The notes under the pieces are model-generated. The model had not been told where the DNA came from. It saw nothing but the letters and a program-made list of their open reading frames with translations, and searched no databases. The position numbers were made by a program, and so were the translations under genes. A DNA stretch of 64,000 nt from VSJD01 sp964617825 (GTDB lineage: Bacteria; Verrucomicrobiota; Kiritimatiellia; JAAZAB01). Positions 42,973-51,699 of this stretch are shown piece after piece; the stretch's first letter is position 1, and the number at the start of each line of letters is the position of its first letter. The stretch lies in NCBI GenBank assembly GCA_964617825.1, contig CAZTWL010000023.1, forward strand, positions 3,991-67,990. The letters are read 5' to 3'.

Positions 42973-44163
42973 TCACGACATCAAGATCCGTAACGTCTCG
43001 CGCGCGATCATCAGTTCCTCGTTGGTCGGAATGACCATGACGGCGGGAGCGCTTCCCGGCTTGGAAATTATCAAAGCATGGGCCTTGTTCTGCGCCGGAT
43101 CCAGCTGGATGCCCAAATAGGTCAGTTGCTCGCAAACCCTGGCGCGCACCAGCGGAACGTTTTCGCCGATGCCGGCCGTGAAGACCAAGGCATCGAAACC
43201 GTTCAACACGGCGGCATAAGCGCCGATGTATTTCACGATCCGGTGCACGAACACGTCGAAAGCCAGTTTGGCCGGCGTGGAACCGTTTGCGACGGCCTCC
43301 AGGATGTCGCGCATGTCGTTGCTGCCGATGCCGGCCAGTCCCAGCAAGCCGCTTTTCTTGTTGAGCAGGCGGTCAACTTCGTCAAGGCTGTAGCCCAGGC
43401 GGAGCAGGAAAATAACTACGGCCGGATCGATATCGCCGCAACGCGTGCCCATCACCAGGCCTTCCAGCGGTGTCAGGCCCATGCTGGTATCCGCCACCTT
43501 GCCGCGGTTGATGGCCGTGATGCTGCAGCCGTTGCCCAGGTGGGCCGTGATGAGTTTGAGCGAATCGAGACTGCGGCCCAGGATTTCGGCGGACTTGACG
43601 GCCACGAACTGGTGCGAGGTGCCGTGAAACCCATAGCGCCGGATCTTGTTCTTGTCGGCGATGTCCCTGGGGATGGCGTAGGCATAGGCGGCGTTCGGCA
43701 TGGTCTGGTGAAAGGCGGTGTCGAACACGGCCACCATCGGCACGTTCGGGAAGAGGTGTTCGCACGCTTCGATGCCTTCGTAATTGGGCGGGTTGTGCAG
43801 CGGCGCAAGCGAATAGCAATCCAGGATTACCTGCTTGATGGCGGGCGTAATCTTTACCGCGCCGCTCATTGTAGCCCCGCCGTGCACGACACGGTGTCCG
43901 ATGCCCTCGATTTCGGTCAGGTTGCCGATTACGCCGGTTTGTTTATCCATCAGCACCAGGCAGGCCTCGGAGATGGCGGCCTCGGAGGAATTGGCCGAAA
44001 TCTCCTTCTCCAGTTTCTGGCCGCGGTGATTGGAATACTTCAGTTGAGTGTCCGGCGCATTGATCCGTTCGATGAGGCCCTTGGCCAGCAATTTTTCGCC
44101 GACACTCTCGTAAAGCGTGAATTTGACCGACGAACTGCCTGCGTTGACGATTAATATTTTCAT
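42973..44163 (-). CDS. ackA: Acetate kinase
   Basis: 396-residue enzyme making acetate + ATP from acetyl phosphate. ASKHA-fold motifs: ILIVNAGSSSVKFTLYE at the start, IGHRVVHGGATMSGAV, VFDTAFHQTMP, RRYGFHGTSHQFVA, ITAHLGNGCSITAI, FTAGIGENVPLVRA. The catalytic Arg and Asp lie in the HRVVHGG and FDTAFH blocks. The ATG at 44163 was chosen because the family start MKILIVNAGSSS begins there; the longer frame upstream adds unmatched residues. Paired with pta downstream. This gives the organism a fermentative ATP route to acetate. Confidence 0.93.
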   Translation of the reverse strand: MKILIVNAGSSSVKFTLYESVGEKLLAKGLIERINAPDTQLKYSNHRGQKLEKEISANSSEAAISEACLVLMDKQTGVIGNLTEIEGIGHRVVHGGATMSGAVKITPAIKQVILDCYSLAPLHNPPNYEGIEACEHLFPNVPMVAVFDTAFHQTMPNAAYAYAIPRDIADKNKIRRYGFHGTSHQFVAVKSAEILGRSLDSLKLITAHLGNGCSITAINRGKVADTSMGLTPLEGLVMGTRCGDIDPAVVIFLLRLGYSLDEVDRLLNKKSGLLGLAGIGSNDMRDILEAVANGSTPAKLAFDVFVHRIVKYIGAYAAVLNGFDALVFTAGIGENVPLVRARVCEQLTYLGIQLDPAQNKAHALIISKPGSAPAVMVIPTNEELMIARETLRILMS

Positions 44164-44488
44164 GATGAGATATGGATGCCAACAATCTTTGCCCGAAGGA
44201 GTGAAAAAACGATCGGACATTATCAGTTTCCCTCCCGACTGACAAGTTTCTTGTGGAGTAATGTTTATGGCGCAAAGGGCGATGGGCGCTCTTTTCCGCC
44301 AATCCGCCGCCTGGCGGATGCTGCATTTCCGGCAAGGATTCCGGCGCCTGGATTATGCCGCCCGCGCGGCAGCCGCATTCGTGGGTATTTCGTTCTGGAT
44401 TCCTGATTTCCGATTCGGTATTCTGCCCACCGGATTTTGAGAAATCGGTGTTTTTTTAACGATCCCATCAAAAATTAGAGGAGATAAA
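44164..44488. other. Intergenic region between divergent ackA and transketolase genes
   Basis: 325 bases shared by two diverging genes, so both promoters must lie here. I see AT-rich patches, a seven-T run near 44450 and the tkt ribosome site AGGAGA at about 44480, but no frame, hairpin with T-run or repeat that can be named. Confidence 0.5.
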
Positions 44489-46483
44489 ATGAACCTTAAC
44501 TTGGTTGCCAATACGATTCGCGGTCTGGCCATGGACGGCGTCCAAAAGGCCAATAGCGGACATCCGGGGATGCCCATGGGCACGGCCGATTTTGCCGCCG
44601 TTCTTTTCTTGAAACACCTGAAATTCTGCGCCGCCAATCCGGGCTGGGCCGATCGCGACCGCTTTGTCCTTTCGCCGGGGCACGGTTGTATGCTCCTCTA
44701 CAGCCTGTTGCATCTTTCCGGATACGATCTTAAACTTGACGAGCTCAAGCTGTTCCGGCAGTGGGGTAGCCGCACTCCGGGCCATCCGGAGCACGGCGTG
44801 ACTCCGGGTGTTGAAACGAGCACCGGCCCGCTGGGCCAGGGTTGCGGCAACGCGGTGGGGCTGGCCTTGGCGGAAGCCATGCTGGCCGAGCGCTTCAATG
44901 CGCCCGGCGAGACGATTGTCGACCACATCACTTACGGCATTTGCAGCGACGGCGACCTCATGGAAGGAATTTCCCACGAGGCGTTTTCACTGGCGGGCCA
45001 CTTGGGACTTAACAAGCTTATTTTGTTCTACGACAGCAACCGGATCACGATTGAAGGCTCCACGGACCTGACCTATACCGACGATGTCCGCAAGCGTTTC
45101 GAGAGCTATCATTGGAATGTATTGGAAGTGGATGGCCACGATGTTGTGGCCATCGACGAAGCCCTTACCAAGGCGCGGGCCGAGACCCAGCGGCCGACGC
45201 TGATTATCGGGCATACGACGATCGGCAAGGGCAGTCCGCGCATGGCCGGTTCGTCCGAATCGCATGGCGCCCCTTTGGGCGCCGAGGAAGTCAAGGCCAC
45301 CAAAAAGGCCTTGGGCCTGCCCGAGAACCAGGACTTTTTTGTCCCGGAAGAAGTGCGCGCGCTCTTTGCGGCGCGCGGCGGCGAACTGCAGGCGATCGAG
45401 GCCCGCTGGCAGGCAGCCTTCAAGCAATATTGCGCCAAGCATCCGGACAAGGCCGCCGCCTGGGATGCCGCCCAGAAGCTTGCGCTCCCAGCGGACCTTG
45501 AAAAATGTCTGCCGGTATTCGACCCGGCCAAGCCGGTGGCTACGCGCAATGCATCCCACGCGGTCATCCAGAAATTGGCCAAGGCCCTGCCGTATCTTGT
45601 GGGCGGTTCCGCCGATCTGGCGCCCAGCACCCGCACGATCATGGATGGCGAGGGCGACATTAAGACGCATTCGTTCCGGGGCCGCAACTTTCATTTTGGC
45701 ATTCGCGAACACGCGATGGGCGCAGTGCTAAACGGGATTGCGCTCCATGGCGGGTTCCGCGGTTATGGCGCCACCTTCTTTGTGTTTTCAGATTATTTCC
45801 GGCCCTCGATCCGCCTGGCCTGCATCATGAAACTGCCCGTGATTTATGTTCTGACCCACGACAGTTTTTACGTGGGCGAAGATGGTCCGACGCACGAGCC
45901 GGTGGAACATACGATGGCGTTGAGGATCATGCCGAACATGACGGTCATCCGTCCGGCCGATCCGACCGAGACCGGCGCGGCCTGGATTGCCGCTTTGAAA
46001 AATACGGAGGGCCCGACCGCCATCCTGCTGACTCGCCAGAATCTGCCGGTGCTCGATCGCGCGCAATATCCGAAGGCGAACAAGCTGGAGCAGGGCGCCT
46101 ATGTGCTTTGGCAGAGTGCGCCCGGACGTCCGCAGATCATCCTGATAGCCACGGGTTCGGAAGTGTCCTTGGCGCTGGATGCCGCCCGCGAAGTAGCCAA
46201 GGATGGCGTCAACGTCAGGGTGGTGAGCATGCCGTCCTGGGAGCTGTTCGAGAAACAGCCCGACAAGGTCAAAAAAGCGGTTCTGCCGCCCTATTGCCGT
46301 TGCCGCTTGTCCATCGAGGCCGGTGCGACGATGGGCTGGGAAAAATATGTGGGTCCCAAGGGGCGCGTATTCGGGCTCAGCCATTTTGGAGCCTCGGCGC
46401 CCTATAAGGTGCTGGCAAAGGAATATGGCTTTACGACCGAAAACATTGTCCGGATTGTCCGTGAGATGATCGCCGGCAAGTAA
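44489..46483 (+). CDS. tkt: Transketolase
   Basis: 664-residue thiamine-diphosphate enzyme of the pentose phosphate pathway that moves two-carbon ketol units. Motifs: NSGHPGMPMG near residue 25, HPEHGVTPGVETSTGPLGQG, the ThDP motif GDGDLMEGISHEAFS-type sequence, HFGIREHAMGAVLNGIALHG with the catalytic Glu, PTHEPVEHTMALR, and a C-terminal transketolase-C domain ending VREMIAG. AGGAGATAAA precedes the ATG. Divergent from ackA. Needed for pentose and deoxyhexose carbon to reach glycolysis. Confidence 0.95.
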   Translation: MNLNLVANTIRGLAMDGVQKANSGHPGMPMGTADFAAVLFLKHLKFCAANPGWADRDRFVLSPGHGCMLLYSLLHLSGYDLKLDELKLFRQWGSRTPGHPEHGVTPGVETSTGPLGQGCGNAVGLALAEAMLAERFNAPGETIVDHITYGICSDGDLMEGISHEAFSLAGHLGLNKLILFYDSNRITIEGSTDLTYTDDVRKRFESYHWNVLEVDGHDVVAIDEALTKARAETQRPTLIIGHTTIGKGSPRMAGSSESHGAPLGAEEVKATKKALGLPENQDFFVPEEVRALFAARGGELQAIEARWQAAFKQYCAKHPDKAAAWDAAQKLALPADLEKCLPVFDPAKPVATRNASHAVIQKLAKALPYLVGGSADLAPSTRTIMDGEGDIKTHSFRGRNFHFGIREHAMGAVLNGIALHGGFRGYGATFFVFSDYFRPSIRLACIMKLPVIYVLTHDSFYVGEDGPTHEPVEHTMALRIMPNMTVIRPADPTETGAAWIAALKNTEGPTAILLTRQNLPVLDRAQYPKANKLEQGAYVLWQSAPGRPQIILIATGSEVSLALDAAREVAKDGVNVRVVSMPSWELFEKQPDKVKKAVLPPYCRCRLSIEAGATMGWEKYVGPKGRVFGLSHFGASAPYKVLAKEYGFTTENIVRIVREMIAGK

Positions 46484-46630
46484 ATGTTATTATTTGGCAG
46501 GATTAACAGGCTTGACCTTGGCACTTGAGAAAACACGGCATAAAAAAACCGGCGTTGCAAGGCGATCTCGTTCCCATTTTTCTTAATCGGGTCTATCCTG
46601 TTGATCCTGGCGAAAAAGCCTGGACTAACC

Positions 46631-47905
46631 ATGGCGCGATTCATCATCAATGGTCGGCGCAAGATCGGCGGCGCGTTCCAGCCGGCAGGCAATAAAAATG
46701 CCGTCCTGCCGATGCTGGCCGCCTGTCTTCTGACCGATGAGGAGCTGGAGCTGCACAATGTGCCCCGGATCGAGGATGTCGCCACCATGCTGGCCATCCT
46801 GGCCGAACTCGGCGTCAGCGTCAGCCAGAAGGAACGCACCGTTCGTTTGTGCTCCCGTGGCATTCGCAAGCGCCGCCTCAATCGCGAACTCTGCCACAAG
46901 GTGCGGTCCTCCATTTTATTCGCCGGCCCCATGGCGGCGCGGCATGGGCGCGCCGTGATTTATCCGCCGGGCGGCGATGTTATTGGCCGGCGGCGGCTCG
47001 ATACGCACCTTTTGGGACTGCGCGCGCTAGGGATTGAAATTAACGGCGGCGAGCATTTTACTTTCCGGCGGCGGAACCTGCGCGGGACCGATATCCTGCT
47101 CGACGAGGCCAGCGTCACGGCGACCGAAAACATATTGATGGCCGCCGTTTTGGCGCCGGGCGCGACCAGCCTGTTCAATGCGGCCTGCGAACCGCACGTT
47201 CAGGACCTGGGTTGCCTGCTTATGAAAATGGGCGCGCGCATTACCGGGTTGGGCACCAACCTGGTCGGCGTGGAAGGCGTGGATTGCTTGCATGGGGCCG
47301 TTCATGCTGTCGCGCCGGATCACATTGAAATCGGCAGTTTTCTGGCGGCCGCCGCGGTTACCGGAGGAGACCTGACGATTTCCCCGGTTTTGCGGCATGA
47401 TCTTGCCCCAATCCTGCATCCGTTTCAGACACTCGGCACGCCCTTGATGCTCGATGAGGCGGGGCTTAAGCTCGTATCGCGGGGCCGACCGCGCGTGCAT
47501 TCCGAGCTTGGCCTGGCCGTGCCGAAGATTGAGGATGGTCCCTGGCCGAATTTTCCGTCCGATCTCATGAGCGTGGCCATTGTGGCCGGCACGCAGGCGC
47601 AGGGTACGGTGCTGTTCTTCGAGAAAATGTTCGAAAGCCGCATGTATTTCGTGGACCGGCTCATTGACATGGGCGCGCGGCTGGTGCAGTGTGACCCGCA
47701 TCGCGTGGTGGTGATCGGGCCCTCAAGCCTGCATGCCATTCCGGTTTCCAGTCCCGACATTCGCGCCGGCATGGCGCTCCTGATTGCCGCGCTCTGTGCC
47801 AAGGGGACGAGCGTGATCAACAATGCCGAAGTGATTGCGCGCGGATATGAGAGCGTGGAGGATCGCCTGCGCGCCTTGGGCGCCGACATTGTGCGCGAGA
47901 CCTGA
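46631..47905 (+). CDS. murA: UDP-N-acetylglucosamine 1-carboxyvinyltransferase (MurA) with Asp at the usual Cys site
   Basis: 424-residue first committed enzyme of peptidoglycan precursor synthesis, transferring enolpyruvate from PEP to UDP-GlcNAc. N-terminal PAGNKNAVLPMLAACLL, then IYPPGGDVIGRRRLDTHLLGL. Here the reactive Cys of E. coli MurA (Cys115, in PGGC) is Asp116. The C-terminal half includes GPWPNFPSDLMSVAIVAGTQ and FESRMYFVDRL, with RGYESVEDRLRALGAD at the end. Presence of MurA supports a peptidoglycan sacculus. The ATG at 46631 fits the family start; the frame opens earlier at 46601. Cys-to-Asp MurA, known from Chlamydia and Mycobacterium, is intrinsically insensitive to fosfomycin. 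Confidence 0.92.
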   Translation: MARFIINGRRKIGGAFQPAGNKNAVLPMLAACLLTDEELELHNVPRIEDVATMLAILAELGVSVSQKERTVRLCSRGIRKRRLNRELCHKVRSSILFAGPMAARHGRAVIYPPGGDVIGRRRLDTHLLGLRALGIEINGGEHFTFRRRNLRGTDILLDEASVTATENILMAAVLAPGATSLFNAACEPHVQDLGCLLMKMGARITGLGTNLVGVEGVDCLHGAVHAVAPDHIEIGSFLAAAAVTGGDLTISPVLRHDLAPILHPFQTLGTPLMLDEAGLKLVSRGRPRVHSELGLAVPKIEDGPWPNFPSDLMSVAIVAGTQAQGTVLFFEKMFESRMYFVDRLIDMGARLVQCDPHRVVVIGPSSLHAIPVSSPDIRAGMALLIAALCAKGTSVINNAEVIARGYESVEDRLRALGADIVRET

Positions 47906-48007
47906 GTGGCGCCGCCGGATGGGCCAGGTCAAGGCGAAGTGAATTTCTCAGGACGGCAGGCGCGAAAGCCGTAAAAATGCCGATTGTAATTTGACTGGTA
48001 GGGCGAA

Positions 48008-48451
48008 ATGAGCTGGATTAAGGAATTCAAGCAGTTTGCGATGCGCGGTAACGTGCTGGATATGGCCATCGGCGTAATCATCGGGGGCGCATTCGGTAAA
48101 ATCGTTTCCTCGCTGGTAGCGGATATTATGATGCCGCCTATCGGGAAACTGCTGGGCAATGTCGATTTTTCCAATCTTTTCGTGGTGTTGGGCGAAGGCT
48201 CATATCCTTCGCTTGCGGCGGCCAAGGCCGCCGGGGTCGTGACCTTGAACTATGGCGTTTTCATCAACACGATTATCTATTTCATTATTGTGGCGTTGGC
48301 CATTTTTCTGATGGTGAAGGGCATCAACGCCATGCGCCGCATTGAAGAGGCTAAATTGGCGACGCCTTCCCCTCCGCCGCCGGAGCCTTCAGCGGAAGAG
48401 AAACTTCTGGCCGAAATCCGGGACCTGCTCAAGCAGAACAAATCGGTTTGA
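48008..48451 (+). CDS. mscL: Large-conductance mechanosensitive channel MscL
   Basis: 147-residue inner-membrane pore-forming subunit that opens on turgor rise and releases solutes. Start MSWIKEFKQFAMRGNVLDMAIGV with the amphipathic N-terminal helix and TM1 (VIIGGAFGKIVSSLVADIMMPPIG), periplasmic loop with FVVLGEG, then TM2 (GVFINTIIYFIIVALAIFLMV) and a C-terminal helix ending in Pro/Glu-rich sequence. Length is normal (about 136-150). The ribosome site is weak. It follows murA by 100 bases in the same direction. Confidence 0.92.
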   Translation: MSWIKEFKQFAMRGNVLDMAIGVIIGGAFGKIVSSLVADIMMPPIGKLLGNVDFSNLFVVLGEGSYPSLAAAKAAGVVTLNYGVFINTIIYFIIVALAIFLMVKGINAMRRIEEAKLATPSPPPPEPSAEEKLLAEIRDLLKQNKSV

Positions 48452-48640
48452 TGCAGGCATTCCAGAGCTATGGTCCCGTGGCGTCGGCCGGTGTCTGTCA
48501 GAACAGGGCAAGACGGAAGTGGTTGCGTTGCAGCATGAAAAGCTGTTTAATCGAACGCAGGTCGGGGAAGAACGCATAAAAATGGACAACCTCCTGGCTA
48601 ATGGTGTTACGGACTTGGCGGTGAACGAAAGGAATGGACA

Positions 48641-51058
48641 ATGGCAACCGAAGCAAAAACCAAGAAACTTTCGGGCAAACTGTCGATAACCTCGCAGAGC
48701 TTGAGGTGTCAACTGTCGATTGCCTATGTTTTGATGACGATTTTGCCGATGATGTCGCTTTCCTATTTCCTGGTCATGTATCTGATCCCGAACATAACGA
48801 CCAGCGAAAGCATCTTCCTGGTTTTCCTTTTCAGCCTGCTGCTGTCGCTGGCGGGGTATATGATCCTGATTAAAATTACGCGATCGATCATTAGCTTGCG
48901 GGAATATGTCGAGGACCTTGCCACAGGACATGTAAAGGCGTCGGATATTCACGATAAAGCGGAGGAACTGAACGATATTGTCGAGTTTGTAAATCGGATT
49001 CACCAGAAGCTGCAGGACGAAGAGCAGGTGCGCGCGCGCATGGAGAAGGCCGCAATTATTGACGCCATGCTAGATCCGCTGTTCGTCATCGACCTCGATG
49101 GCCTGATAATGTTTGCCAATCCGGCCCAGGAAAGCATGTTTGGCCGAAAAGCCCAAACCGTCATTGGGAAAAAGTTCGATGAGCTTTTCAGCTTTATCCG
49201 GCCGGGCGATTTCGAAAAGTTCGCCACGTTGCCGGGTAAGGTCATGGAGACCGGGGAAGCCGGACCATTGGAAATAGCGATTATTGCCGGGGACGGCAGG
49301 GAAATTCCGGTGAGCATCAGGTGTTCGTTGCTGAAAGATGCCGAGGGTCGGCCCATGTATGTCGTTGCCGTGCTGCGGGACATTACGGAGTTCAAGCGTG
49401 CGGCGGAGAAAGAAAAGGAACTCGCGGCCGTCGCCGCCGAGGCCGCCGTGGAGAAGAAAAGGATTGCCGACCTGGAGACGACGTATAAAGAATTGAAGAG
49501 AGCGGACGATGCTTTGCGCGAAAGCGAAAAGAACCAGCGCCAGCTCCTGGGGAGCATGATCAACGCCTTCGCCATATATGAGTCGATTTTCGATGCCGCG
49601 GGCCATTTCGTCGATTGCCGGTTTCTTTTCATTAATGACGCCTTCGAGCGCATAACCGGCGTGCGAACCAAGGAAGTTATCTGCAAAACGATTCATGAGG
49701 TGTGGCCCGCGACCGAGCCGGAATGGATCAAACGCTACGGCGAGGTGGCGGTTACCGGAGTTTTCCAGACGTTCGACATGTATCACGATCCTACGAAGAA
49801 ATTCTATCACTGCAACGTCTATCGTCCGTGGAATACCAATGACCGTTTTTGCGTCGTATTTGAAGATATTACCGCGCGCAAGCGGGCGGAGGTGGAGAAG
49901 GCCAAGCTCGAAACCGAACTTCAGCAGGCCCATAAGATGGAATCGGTGGGCCGGTTGGCCGGCGGGGTGGCCCACGACTTCAACAACATCCTGCAGATCA
50001 TCCTGGGCAATGTGGAACTGTCCATGAACCGGATGCCGTTGGACAGCCCCGTGCGCCCTGAACTTGAAGAGATCCAAAACGCCGGCCGGCGCGCCGCCGA
50101 TCTTACCCGCCAGTTGCTCGGCTTTGCCCGCAAGCAGACGATCACTCCCCGGACGATGGATCTGAACGCCACCGTGGCCGGGATGCTCAAGATGTTGAAG
50201 CGCCTCATTGGCGAAGATATCGAGATGGTCTGGACACCCCGCGCGGGTCTGTGGTTAATCAGGATGGACCCCATCCAGATTGACCAGATTCTGGTCAACC
50301 TGTGCGTCAATGCGCGCGATGTCATTGTCGGCACCGGCACGGTGCAAATCGCGACGGAGAACGTCCATGTGGACGAGCTTCATGCGGCGCGGCATGACGG
50401 GGTTTTGCTTGGCGATTACGTGTTGCTGACGGTCAGCGACACCGGTTGCGGCATCGACAAGGAAACGCAGGACAAGATCTTCGAGCCTTTTTTTACAACC
50501 AAGGCGGTAGGGAAGGGCACCGGGTTGGGGCTGGCCACGGTGTACGGCATTGTCCAGCAGAACCATGGCCATATCAGCGTTTACAGCGAGCCGGGAATGG
50601 GGGCGACCTTGCACATCTACCTGCCACGGTATATCGGCAGCGATACGACGGCGGTGGCGGAAGACTCAACGAAGTCACCTGTCCGGGGAAACGCAAAGCT
50701 GTTGTTGGTCGAGGACGACTTGTCCCTGCTTGGCATGTGTGACCAGATGTTGCGGCGATTGGGCTATAACGTGCTGGCGGTCGGCACGCCGGAAGATGCT
50801 CTGCGCATTGCAGACGAACATGCCGACCAGATTCAACTGCTGCTGACCGATGTCGTTATGCCGGGGATGAACGGCAGCGAGCTGGCCGGTCGGTTGAAGG
50901 TGCGCTATCCGAACCTCAAGTGCCTGTTCATGTCCGGCTTCACGGCGGATATCATCTCCCGCCAGGGTATTATGGAAAGAAACTACCATTTCATCCAGAA
51001 ACCGTTTTCGATGACGGATTTGGCTTCCAAAGTCGGGGAGGCCCTGGCGGAGACCTGA
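48641..51058 (+). CDS. Hybrid sensor histidine kinase (two TM, PAS-PAS-HisKA-HATPase-REC)
   Basis: 805-residue membrane-bound kinase with a receiver domain. Two helices near residues 25-90 (AYVLMTILPMMSLSYFLVMY and VFLFSLLLSLAGYMILI), a HAMP-like linker, PAS1 about 145-270 (PLFVIDLDGLIMFANPAQES), a coiled coil, PAS2 about 300-420 (AGHFVDCRFLFINDAFERIT), HisKA with H445 in LAGGVAHDFNNIL, HATPase_c (VNLCVNARDVIVGTG; DTGCGI; GTGLGLATVYG), and REC about 690-805 with Asp737 in LLLTDVVMPG and the conserved Lys in FIQKPFS. AAAGGA precedes the ATG. No response regulator follows, so the internal REC is probably the output or a phosphorelay donor. Signal unknown. Confidence 0.92.
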   Translation: MATEAKTKKLSGKLSITSQSLRCQLSIAYVLMTILPMMSLSYFLVMYLIPNITTSESIFLVFLFSLLLSLAGYMILIKITRSIISLREYVEDLATGHVKASDIHDKAEELNDIVEFVNRIHQKLQDEEQVRARMEKAAIIDAMLDPLFVIDLDGLIMFANPAQESMFGRKAQTVIGKKFDELFSFIRPGDFEKFATLPGKVMETGEAGPLEIAIIAGDGREIPVSIRCSLLKDAEGRPMYVVAVLRDITEFKRAAEKEKELAAVAAEAAVEKKRIADLETTYKELKRADDALRESEKNQRQLLGSMINAFAIYESIFDAAGHFVDCRFLFINDAFERITGVRTKEVICKTIHEVWPATEPEWIKRYGEVAVTGVFQTFDMYHDPTKKFYHCNVYRPWNTNDRFCVVFEDITARKRAEVEKAKLETELQQAHKMESVGRLAGGVAHDFNNILQIILGNVELSMNRMPLDSPVRPELEEIQNAGRRAADLTRQLLGFARKQTITPRTMDLNATVAGMLKMLKRLIGEDIEMVWTPRAGLWLIRMDPIQIDQILVNLCVNARDVIVGTGTVQIATENVHVDELHAARHDGVLLGDYVLLTVSDTGCGIDKETQDKIFEPFFTTKAVGKGTGLGLATVYGIVQQNHGHISVYSEPGMGATLHIYLPRYIGSDTTAVAEDSTKSPVRGNAKLLLVEDDLSLLGMCDQMLRRLGYNVLAVGTPEDALRIADEHADQIQLLLTDVVMPGMNGSELAGRLKVRYPNLKCLFMSGFTADIISRQGIMERNYHFIQKPFSMTDLASKVGEALAET

Positions 51059-51222
51059 TGCCGGACGGTGGAATAAGGGCGAGTATCCGCGAACCTTCAT
51101 GGACCGCTTGGCGGCGCGGTTTGGCGCTCAAAACGACGACAAAATTTGTCCACGTTGAAAATGCGCTTGAAGCTCTGGAAACGCCTGGCTGTGTAAGTTT
51201 GTGCAAGCAGATAGATTAAGCG

Positions 51223-51297
51223 TGGTGGGCCGTGCAGGGCTTGAACCTGCGACTTCTACCGTGTGAGGATAGCACTCTTCCACTGAGTTAACGGCCC
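51223..51297 (-). tRNA. tRNA-Val(CAC)
   Basis: Cloverleaf on the minus strand: acceptor GGGCCGT with ACGGCCC, anticodon loop CTCACAC giving anticodon CAC, T-loop GTTCAAGC. Discriminator A and encoded CCA are present. Clear five-base anticodon stem CTATC/GGTAG. No intron. Confidence 0.95.
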
Positions 51298-51599
51298 ATG
51301 TAACCAGGGATCGAAGAACTGATGCCGGAGCAATCCCGGATACGAGGCGGCGAACAATCCTGTTCCCTTGGTGTGGCTTAATATGAAGGATGGCCCCTAG
51401 GGTTGTCAAGCGTGTACCGCAATCCCCCCCTGTACCGCAATCCACAATTTCATTCCCGCAGGCGGGGCGTTCCTCAGCGGTTTGGCTTGCGATGCGCTGA
51501 TTCTGCGGTCCGGCCAGGCTTGAAAGTGTCAAACAGCGGCGTTCGCCCGAAAAAACTTATTTTATTGCGCATGGCGTTCGTAAACAAGGATTGTTTTCT

Positions 51600-51629
51600 T
51601 TGACATGTTTCCCCTTTGACGAGTACAAT
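51600..51629 (+). promoter_or_regulatory. Sigma70-like promoter of the DUF4838 giant gene
   Basis: TTGACA (51600-51605) and TACAAT (51624-51629) spaced by 18 bases. Transcription would start near 51636, placing the in-frame starts at 51616 and 51628 outside the message and supporting translation from 51700. The rest of the 51298-51699 gap shows a short direct repeat (TGTACCGCAATCC at 51413 and 51431) and no gene. Confidence 0.6.
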
Positions 51630-51699
51630 GAAATTAAGTGGAGTAGGTGCCGGGCCATGCCGTTCTCCACATATTTCCACACCGATTTGGGCTGTAAAA

